A stretch of DNA of 64,000 nucleotides, from positions 1 to 64,000 of the forward strand of contig SIAD01000007.1 in assembly GCA_009691915.1 (NCBI GenBank). The letters run 5' to 3'. Of this stretch, positions 57,822 through 64,000 are shown piece after piece (position 1 is the stretch's first letter; every line of letters starts with the position of its first letter). The position numbers and the translations under genes are program-made. The notes below the pieces were generated by a model. The model was not told where the DNA came from, did not search any database, and saw nothing but the letters and a program-made list of their open reading frames with translations. The DNA comes from Phycisphaerales bacterium. Its GTDB lineage: Bacteria > Planctomycetota > Phycisphaerae > Phycisphaerales > SM1A02.

Positions 57822-58427
57822 ATGACACGCAGGGAATCCGTCACTGAAGGCGCCGCCGAATCAGCCGACTGCGGCGCAGGGTGGGCTGGCATTCGCGCCA
57901 TCGTGTGCGATGTCGATGGAACTCTCACCGCAGGGACGATCGCCATCAATGACTGCGGGCAAGAGACGAAAGAGTTCTGTGTACGCGACGGACTGGCCGT
58001 GTCGCTCTGGCGTGAGTCGGGCGGCAGGCTGGGTGTTGTGACCGGGCGCCAGGGGCTGGCGCTGCGCCATCGTCTCGAAGAACTCGGGGTTGATGCGGTG
58101 GTGCAGGGATCGCGCGACAAGGTCGCGGCGCTTGATACTTTTTGCGTTAGGTGGCGGTTGACACGCGGCGAGTGCGCGTTTGTCGGGGACGACCTCCCCG
58201 ACCTCGCCGCCATGCTGGCATCGGGTCTTGCGGTCGCGGTCGCCGGAGCGGATCCCGAAGTCTCCAAGCGCGCGGCCTACACGACTATCGCGCGGCCCGG
58301 TCATGGCGCGCTACGGGAAGTGATCGAGCTCGCGCTCAAGGCGCAGGGAAAGTGGGAGGCCGTGATCTCCCGATTCGAACATGGATCGCCGCCACCTGCC
58401 GCGACCCGGCGCGAGGTCAACTTGTGA
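57822..58427 (+). CDS. kdsC: KdsC-type HAD phosphatase
   Basis: 201 residues. HAD motif I AIVCDVDGTLTAGTI, motif II VVTGRQG, KVAAL and the motif IV block CAFVGDDLPDLAAM, in the short cap-less C0 form typical of KdsC. It would remove phosphate from Kdo-8-phosphate to yield Kdo for the LPS inner core. An N-terminal extension of about 25 residues is non-conserved. Its stop overlaps the GH29 start (TGATG). A close relative acting on another sugar phosphate cannot be excluded. Confidence 0.8.
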   Translation: MTRRESVTEGAAESADCGAGWAGIRAIVCDVDGTLTAGTIAINDCGQETKEFCVRDGLAVSLWRESGGRLGVVTGRQGLALRHRLEELGVDAVVQGSRDKVAALDTFCVRWRLTRGECAFVGDDLPDLAAMLASGLAVAVAGADPEVSKRAAYTTIARPGHGALREVIELALKAQGKWEAVISRFEHGSPPPAATRREVNL

Positions 58428-59755
58428 TGGCCGCGTTTGCCCTCGCCGGCGCGCTCGCAGCGGGAGGCGTTGATGAGGTGTTCGGCCCTGTGCCATCTCC
58501 CCGCCAATTGCGCTGGCAGGCACACGAACAGTGCATGTTCATCCACTTTGGTGTGAATACATTCACCGGTGCCGAGTGGGGCCAGGGGAAGGAGAGCCCA
58601 GCGATCTTCGACCCCAAGGAGCTCGACTGCCGGCAGTGGGTGCGTGTCGCCAGAGAGGCGGGATTCAAAGGCATCGTGATCACAGCCAAGCACCACGATG
58701 GCTTCTGCCTATGGCCGTCGCCGCTCACCGAGCACTCGGTCAAGGCGGCTCCGTGGCGCGGCGGATCCGGTGATGTGCTGCGCGAACTCTCGGCGGCATG
58801 CCGTGAGGCGGGGATGGGCTTCGGCGTGTATCTTTCGCCGTGGGATCGCAACAATCCCAAGTACGGCACCGGGGCCGAATACAACGACTACTTCGCCGCG
58901 CAGCTGCGGGATGTTCTGACGAACTACGGTCCGGTCTTCGAGGTCTGGTTCGACGGAGCGTGTGGGGAGGGACCAGACGGGCACCGCCAGGAGTACGACT
59001 GGAAGAAGTTTGTCGCTGTCGTTCGGGAGTGTCAGCCGGACGCAGTCATCTTCAGCGATGCTGGTCCCGACATCCGATGGGTGGGAAATGAGCGCGGGAT
59101 CGGCTGCGAGACGAACTGGTGTCGGCTCACGCTGAGCGACCTCTTCCCGGGGATTGCGGGGCGAAACGACGAACTCTGCCACGGCCAATGCGACGGCGTC
59201 GACTGGATTCAAGCGGAGGCGGATGTTTCGATTCGACCCGGATGGTTCTGGCGCGAGAGCGAGAGCGCTCAGGTCAAGACACCTGCCGAGCTCGTGCGGA
59301 TCTGGATTGAGAGCGTCGGGCGAGGGTGCAATCTTCTGCTCAATGTTCCCGTCGACCGGCGTGGACTCATTGGCGACGCCGATATCGCATCGCTGCGCGG
59401 GTTCGCCAGTGCGATCGCCGCGCGCACAGTCCGTGATGTGGGCTCGGACGCCGAGGTTGTCGTGACGGCGACCGAAACAATCGACACCCCCTCGACTACC
59501 GAGCTCCGCTGGAAAGCATCGGTCAGTCCACGCCTGATCCGTCTCGAGGAGTTTGTCCAGCTCGGTCAGCGCGTGGAGGCCTTCCGCCTCGAGAGCCTCG
59601 CCGCGGATGGGTCGTGGAGGAAGCTCGCCCACGCCACCACGATTGGAGTCCGCAGGATTCTGGAGGTCGAGCCGATGCCCACCCGCGCCATCCGGATCAT
59701 CGTCGAGAAGTCGCGTGCACGGGCACGGCTCTCGCGAGTGTCGGTCTACGAGTGA
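58427..59755 (+). CDS. Alpha-L-fucosidase, GH29
   Basis: 442 residues. Retaining glycosidase of family GH29: MFIHFGVNTFTGAEWG, KGIVITAKHHDGFCLWPS, the nucleophile block FEVWFDGACGEGP with its Asp, and QVKTPAELVRIWIESVGRG. A C-terminal beta-sandwich (about 345-442) has a carbohydrate-binding look. The N-terminus is only weakly signal-like (AAFALAGALAAGG), so secretion is uncertain. It overlaps kdsC by one base and the RND gene by 10 nt. It would release fucose from exogenous glycans such as algal fucans; that substrate is inferred. Confidence 0.88.
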   Translation: MAAFALAGALAAGGVDEVFGPVPSPRQLRWQAHEQCMFIHFGVNTFTGAEWGQGKESPAIFDPKELDCRQWVRVAREAGFKGIVITAKHHDGFCLWPSPLTEHSVKAAPWRGGSGDVLRELSAACREAGMGFGVYLSPWDRNNPKYGTGAEYNDYFAAQLRDVLTNYGPVFEVWFDGACGEGPDGHRQEYDWKKFVAVVRECQPDAVIFSDAGPDIRWVGNERGIGCETNWCRLTLSDLFPGIAGRNDELCHGQCDGVDWIQAEADVSIRPGWFWRESESAQVKTPAELVRIWIESVGRGCNLLLNVPVDRRGLIGDADIASLRGFASAIAARTVRDVGSDAEVVVTATETIDTPSTTELRWKASVSPRLIRLEEFVQLGQRVEAFRLESLAADGSWRKLAHATTIGVRRILEVEPMPTRAIRIIVEKSRARARLSRVSVYE

Positions 59756-62700
59756 CCCGTGGCCCGCCGTGAACCCAGCCCAAACTTCTCGAGCGCTGAG
59801 ACCAGCATGACGAAGAAGACGGGAACAACCAGTTGATCCATCGTGGCGGAGCCGATCATCCCGCCCAGCACGGTCGTTCCGATGGACTGGCGGCTCTGAG
59901 CGCCCGCGCCGGTAGCGATGGCCAACGGCAGGACGCCCAGCATGAAGGCGATGGCGGTCATCATGATTGGGCGCAGCCGTTGGTGTGATGCGTTGACCGC
60001 GGCGTCGATCACATTTTCCCCGCGGTCGTAGCGGAGCTTCGCAAACTCGACGATGAGGATCGCGTTCTTGGCGGCGAGGCCGACCAGCATCACCATTCCG
60101 ATCTGCGCGTAGACATCCAGCACCTTTCCGCGCGCGTGCATGAAGAGCAGTGCGCCCAGTGCGGCAAAGGTGACCGCGAGCAGCACATTGAAGGGGAGGA
60201 GCCAACTCTCGTAGAGCGCGGCGAGCAAGAGGTACACCGCGAGGATCGCCAGCGCGAAGATGATGGGCGCGTATCGGCCAGACTCGATCTGCTGATAGGT
60301 GACTCCCGTCCACTCGTAGGCGATTCCGTCGGGGAGGGTCGCAGCCGCCACCTCCTCGACGGCGCGGATCGCGTCGCCTGAGGCGAATCCCGGCCCGGAC
60401 GCACCGTTGATCTGGACGGTGCTGTACATGTTGTAGCGCGTCGCGTTGTCCGTGCCTACGCCGATGACAGTCTCTGCGATTGCCGCCATTGGCACCATCC
60501 CGCCGTCGCGGTTCTGCACATACCCCCTGAGGACATCGGCGACCTTCATGCGTCCGTGCGCGTCCGCCTGAATCATCACATTGTAAACCTGATTGAACTC
60601 ATTGAAATTGTTGATGTACGACTGACCCAGCGTCTGACCCAGCGTGTTGAACACGGTCGCCATGTCCAGTCCGAAGGTGAGTGCTCTGGTGCGATCGATC
60701 TTCACGGTGATGATCGGCACCTGAGACTGGAACGGGGTCGAGATGTTGGCGACCTCGGGCCGCTTCCCAAGTGCTTCAATGAAGTCGTTGGCGACAGCGG
60801 CCAACTGCGGGTATCCGATCCCGTTGACATCTTCAATCTGCATCTGCCAGCCAGCCACTTGGCCGAGCCCGGGGATGGGCGGAGGCGGGAAAGGCATGAC
60901 CGTCGCTTCGGGGATCGCGTAGAGCTGCGGGAACACGCGAACGATGATCGCGCGAAGGTTCTCAGTCCAGACATCGCGCTGGTCCCAGGGCTTGAGCGTG
61001 ACGATGATGAACCCCGCGTTGGTCGTGGCGACCTGCGTCAGGAAGTTGAATCCGTTGATCTGTATGACATCGACGACAGCCGGGTCCTTTCGGACGATCT
61101 CCAGAATCTGCTCGCTGACCGCTTCGCTGCGGTCAAGACTCGCCCCGGACGGCAGCGAGAACCCGATGAAGTAGTACCCCTGGTCCTCGTTGGGGATGAA
61201 TGCGGTCGCCGTCCTGTCTAGTTCGTAGGCGAGTGCGCACACGCCGACAAGGAAGGCTCCGGCAACGATCACCCAGCGGTGGGCCAGCCATCGCACCAAG
61301 TTCGAGTAGTGCCCCGTGCACCACTCGAAACCATGATTGAACAGCACGAAGGGGCGGAATGTTGTCGAGTGCGGCTTGTTCAGGAAGACGGCACACAGGG
61401 CGGGGGAGAGAGTCAGCGAATTGATCATGCTCAGCACGATGCTGAAGGCAATCGTCAGCGCGAACTGGTTGTAGAGCTGGCCTGTGATCCCCGGCATCAT
61501 CGCTGCGGGGATGAAGACCGCCAGAAGCACCGAGCTCGTGGCGACGATCGGTCCCGAGACCTCTTTCATCGCCCGTTCGGCAGCGACCGTGCCGCTCTCG
61601 GCCCCCATCTCCAGCTGGCGGTAGACATTCTCAACGACAATGATCGAGTCGTCGACGACCAGCCCGATCGCCAGAACCAGTCCAAGCAGGGTGAGCGTGT
61701 TGATGGAGAACCCAGCGGCCATCATGATGGCAAAGGTTCCTATGATCGACACGGGAATGGCGATCATCGGGATGATCGTGGCCCGCCAGCTCTGCAGGAA
61801 CAGGAATATCACGCCGAGCACCAGAAGCCCGGCTTCCATCAGCGTTGTCGTGAGGTCGTCAATCGAGGCGGACACGAAGGCCGTGCTGTCGTAGGTCACC
61901 TGCCAGACCACTCCCGGCGGAAACAGCGGCTCAAGCCGCTTCATCTGCTGTTTGACCCCCTCGACGACGGAGTAGGCATTGGCGGTCGGCAGCTGGTAGA
62001 TGCCCACCGTGCCGGTGCCCAGACCATTCAGCGTTGAGGTCGAGCCGTACTGGAAGGCGCCCAACTCAGCCCGCCCGATATCCCTGATGCGCACGACCGC
62101 GCCATCCGACCCGGTGCGCACGACGATGTCGCCGAATTCAGCTTCGCTTGTGAGCCGCCCGGTGGTTACGAGCGTCAGGTCGAATCCGGGATTGCCTGTC
62201 GTCGGGCTGGCCCCGACGCTTCCGATGGCGGCCTGCTGATTCTGATCCTTGACCGCCTGGACGACCTCTCCCGGCGAGAGATTCATGGCGGTCATCTTGA
62301 CGGGATCGAGCCAGACGCGCATCGAATACTGGAGGAGTCCGAAGACCGTAATCGTCCCGACGCCATCGATGCGTGCGAGCACCGGCTCAACCACGATATT
62401 GGCGTAGTTGGAGAGAAACTTGCTGTCGTAGGCACCATCATCGGACTTCAGTGAGACCACGACCGTCAGGTTCGTCGACTGCTTGGTGATCGTGATGCCC
62501 AGTTGTTGCACTTGCTGGGGCAACTGCGGCGTCGCCGACTGGACGCGATTGAGCACATCCACGGCGCCGATGTCGAGGTCGTAACCGACCTCGAAGGTCA
62601 CCGTGATGACGCTTGCCCCGTTGTTCGTGCTGTTTGAGGACATGTAGATCATGCCCTCCGTCCCATTGATCTGCTGCTCAAGCGGCATGGTGACCGCGTT

Positions 62701-62874
62701 GGCGACGGTGACCGCGTCGGCTCCGTTGTAGGTCGCGGTGACCTGCGCCGTCGGTGGCACGATGTTGGGGAACTGCGAGATTGGCAAGACCACCATGGCG
62801 ATCGTGCCGGCAATCGCGGTGATGATCGCGATCACGCCGGCAAAGATTGGACGATGGATGAAAAACTTCACCAT
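59746..62874 (-). CDS. RND multidrug efflux transporter (AcrB/MexB, HAE1)
   Basis: Proton-driven inner-membrane pump. 1042 residues, the usual length. First helix then FPNIVPPTAQVTATYNGADA, two large periplasmic loops, and central helix four LGLVLAIGLVVDDSIIVVENV carrying the two Asp of the proton relay. NEDQGYYFIGFSLPSGASL is the usual start of the second half, with GLAAKNAILIVEFAK and ALLFMHARG near the end. Its adaptor gene lies upstream with a 20-nt gap. No outer-membrane channel gene is in the window. Overlaps the fucosidase gene by 10 nt. Confidence 0.95.
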   Translation of the reverse strand: MVKFFIHRPIFAGVIAIITAIAGTIAMVVLPISQFPNIVPPTAQVTATYNGADAVTVANAVTMPLEQQINGTEGMIYMSSNSTNNGASVITVTFEVGYDLDIGAVDVLNRVQSATPQLPQQVQQLGITITKQSTNLTVVVSLKSDDGAYDSKFLSNYANIVVEPVLARIDGVGTITVFGLLQYSMRVWLDPVKMTAMNLSPGEVVQAVKDQNQQAAIGSVGASPTTGNPGFDLTLVTTGRLTSEAEFGDIVVRTGSDGAVVRIRDIGRAELGAFQYGSTSTLNGLGTGTVGIYQLPTANAYSVVEGVKQQMKRLEPLFPPGVVWQVTYDSTAFVSASIDDLTTTLMEAGLLVLGVIFLFLQSWRATIIPMIAIPVSIIGTFAIMMAAGFSINTLTLLGLVLAIGLVVDDSIIVVENVYRQLEMGAESGTVAAERAMKEVSGPIVATSSVLLAVFIPAAMMPGITGQLYNQFALTIAFSIVLSMINSLTLSPALCAVFLNKPHSTTFRPFVLFNHGFEWCTGHYSNLVRWLAHRWVIVAGAFLVGVCALAYELDRTATAFIPNEDQGYYFIGFSLPSGASLDRSEAVSEQILEIVRKDPAVVDVIQINGFNFLTQVATTNAGFIIVTLKPWDQRDVWTENLRAIIVRVFPQLYAIPEATVMPFPPPPIPGLGQVAGWQMQIEDVNGIGYPQLAAVANDFIEALGKRPEVANISTPFQSQVPIITVKIDRTRALTFGLDMATVFNTLGQTLGQSYINNFNEFNQVYNVMIQADAHGRMKVADVLRGYVQNRDGGMVPMAAIAETVIGVGTDNATRYNMYSTVQINGASGPGFASGDAIRAVEEVAAATLPDGIAYEWTGVTYQQIESGRYAPIIFALAILAVYLLLAALYESWLLPFNVLLAVTFAALGALLFMHARGKVLDVYAQIGMVMLVGLAAKNAILIVEFAKLRYDRGENVIDAAVNASHQRLRPIMMTAIAFMLGVLPLAIATGAGAQSRQSIGTTVLGGMIGSATMDQLVVPVFFVMLVSALEKFGLGSRRATGHS

Positions 62875-62894
62875 AATGTGGAGTGTCCGGGCGG

Positions 62895-64000
62895 CTACTT
62901 GACCGGGGGAGACTGTCCCGCTGGTGGCGTCCGAGGCGGAGCCTCGGCGACCTTTGATCCGGGTTTCAGCCGTTGGATCCCATCGACAACGATTCGATCG
63001 CCGGGCGCCGGGCCGCTCTTGAGCGCGACCGTCGGGCCGAGCTTTCGCAAGACCTCGACTCGCACGGTTTCCACAGTGTCGTCTGGCTTGACCCGCCAGA
63101 CAAAGAGGTCAGTCTCGCGGGCGAAGAGGGCCTCCTGCGGGATAACGAGCGTGTCTGGTTGATCCCCCAGCGCGACTTCGACATTTACATACACGCCGGG
63201 GCGGAAGATCGCCGTCGGGTTGGCAAACTCGACCCGCATCATGAGGGTCGCCGTGCTGGTCGAAGCCTGATTGTCAACGAAGATGACCTTCGCAGGCGCG
63301 GTGATCGTTTCGTTTCCACCAAAGACGACTTTCGCGGCCAGAGGTCCTCCAGCCATTCGGGCGCGAAAGGCCGGCCAACTGCTGGCGGCGGGACTGAACT
63401 GCGCCCACATCGGATCGAGCTGTACGAGCGAGTTCAGGTTCTGTGTTGCTGCGGTCCCGACAACGGCTCCCTCGAAGTACCTGCTCGGCCCGAGCAGACC
63501 AACGAACGGCGCGGTCATCGTGCAGTACGAGAGATTGATCGTTGCGCTGGTCACATTGGCCTGGGCGGTGAGGACCTGGCCTTCCGCCTCCTGATAGTTG
63601 GCGACGAGCTGGTCAAAGTTCTGCTGGCTGATCGCGCTGATCTTGACGAGCGGCGCGTTGCGTTCCATTTCCTTCTTGGCATAATCACGCTGGGCTGTGG
63701 CCGTGACGAGCTGGCCCTCGGCCGCAGCAAGAGCAGCTTCAAAGGGGCGCGGATCGATCCGGTAGACCACCTCGTCAGGCTTGGTGATCGCACCATCGGG
63801 AATGGCCTGTTTCAGCAGGAATCCCTCGACTCGCGCGTCGATCTCGATCGAGCGAGGCGAGACGGTGAATCCCGGGAGTGTCTGATGTAGTGCTATGGTT
63901 TCAGAGACGACGGTCGCGGTGCGAACTGGGACCGTCGTGGGCCGTTGAGGAACATGCGGTTGCTCGACGCAGCCGGACAGCGCGCTGAGCACTGCAAGCG
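62895..64000 (-). CDS. RND periplasmic adaptor (AcrA/MexA type), start outside window
   Basis: At least 365 residues visible; the 5' end is cut. The visible start (LAVLSALSGCVEQP) is a lipoprotein signal with Cys, so only a few residues are missing. The lipoyl half has RVEGFLLKQAIPDGAITKPDEVVYRIDPRPFEAALA, a coiled-coil with QRDYAKKEMER follows, then the beta-barrel APFVGLLGPSRYFEGAVVG and a membrane-proximal domain. It connects the RND pump to a TolC-type channel. The C-terminus ends in Pro-rich sequence. Confidence 0.93.
   Translation of the reverse strand, partial: LAVLSALSGCVEQPHVPQRPTTVPVRTATVVSETIALHQTLPGFTVSPRSIEIDARVEGFLLKQAIPDGAITKPDEVVYRIDPRPFEAALAAAEGQLVTATAQRDYAKKEMERNAPLVKISAISQQNFDQLVANYQEAEGQVLTAQANVTSATINLSYCTMTAPFVGLLGPSRYFEGAVVGTAATQNLNSLVQLDPMWAQFSPAASSWPAFRARMAGGPLAAKVVFGGNETITAPAKVIFVDNQASTSTATLMMRVEFANPTAIFRPGVYVNVEVALGDQPDTLVIPQEALFARETDLFVWRVKPDDTVETVRVEVLRKLGPTVALKSGPAPGDRIVVDGIQRLKPGSKVAEAPPRTPPAGQSPPVK

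Noticed and set aside
1-64000. CRISPR array, insertion sequence, prophage or integron
   Set aside because: No regularly spaced repeats, transposase, integrase or phage genes were seen. The 231-nt duplicate in 42-44 kb is explained by paralogous genes.

Overview
The window is GC-rich, densely packed DNA from a diderm bacterium, most probably a member of the Planctomycetota (Phycisphaerae type). The evidence is the protein repertoire. Four secreted proteins end in paired dockerin-like repeats of the D-x-N-x-DG...DG-x-DL...W type, four others end in PEP-CTERM-like tails (Pro-Ala-Pro-Gly, a short hydrophobic stretch, then arginines), and one gene encodes a planctomycete-style C-x-x-C-H cytochrome. 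Peptidoglycan and outer-membrane genes are both present (murD, ftsW, murG, mltA, lspA, mlaF, kdsC, RND efflux). The lineage is inferred from these features and not from a marker-gene tree.

Layout. 0-9.3 kb: a short divergent pair (zinc-ribbon membrane protein and dut), then a long minus-strand run: two small membrane proteins, mlaF, murD, a lipoprotein, ispF, an adenylate-kinase-like/deoxyribosyltransferase-like fusion, truA, a GT4 glycosyltransferase and a PIG-L deacetylase. 9.3-15.1 kb: four secreted proteins on the minus strand (a metzincin protease, two tail-bearing hypothetical proteins, a PEP-CTERM protein), several with clear intrinsic terminators. 15.2-32.4 kb: mostly housekeeping and envelope genes (miaB, ftsW-murG, tatA, mltA, an ABC-2 exporter, proC, accA, a DksA-like protein coupled to lspA, truB). 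32.5-32.7 kb: tRNA-Ser(GGA) and tRNA-Pro(GGG). 32.8-40.2 kb: a complete arnBCADT operon for adding 4-amino-4-deoxy-L-arabinose to lipid A, with a sulfotransferase-like gene coupled to its end. 40-54 kb: a phosphodiesterase-TPR protein, two tandem secreted paralogs with different C-terminal tails, an ECF sigma/membrane regulator pair divergent from a MacB-type ABC exporter, a broken rRNA methyltransferase gene, and several small secreted or regulatory genes. 54-64 kb: a GT2 enzyme, a second ECF sigma/regulator pair, a Kef-type antiporter, pcp, kdsC, a GH29 fucosidase, and an RND pump with its membrane-fusion protein, the latter cut by the window end.

How the parts fit: much of the window builds or remodels the envelope. 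MurD, MurG and FtsW make peptidoglycan, MltA trims it, LspA matures lipoproteins, MlaF and KdsC serve the outer membrane and LPS, and ArnBCADT would alter lipid A charge.

The most general signal is regulatory. At 21 genes that begin, or could begin, a transcript, a TANNNT box lies only 5-10 nt upstream of the start codon, which implies widespread leaderless mRNAs. Genes that instead carry a Shine-Dalgarno are mainly the secreted, tail-bearing proteins. The other strongest findings are the arn operon in a planctomycete-like genome, the tail swap and gene-conversion tract in the tandem paralogs, and the AdkA/NDT fusion. No CRISPR array, insertion sequence, rRNA or phage module was seen. No gene-free stretch exceeds 300 bases.
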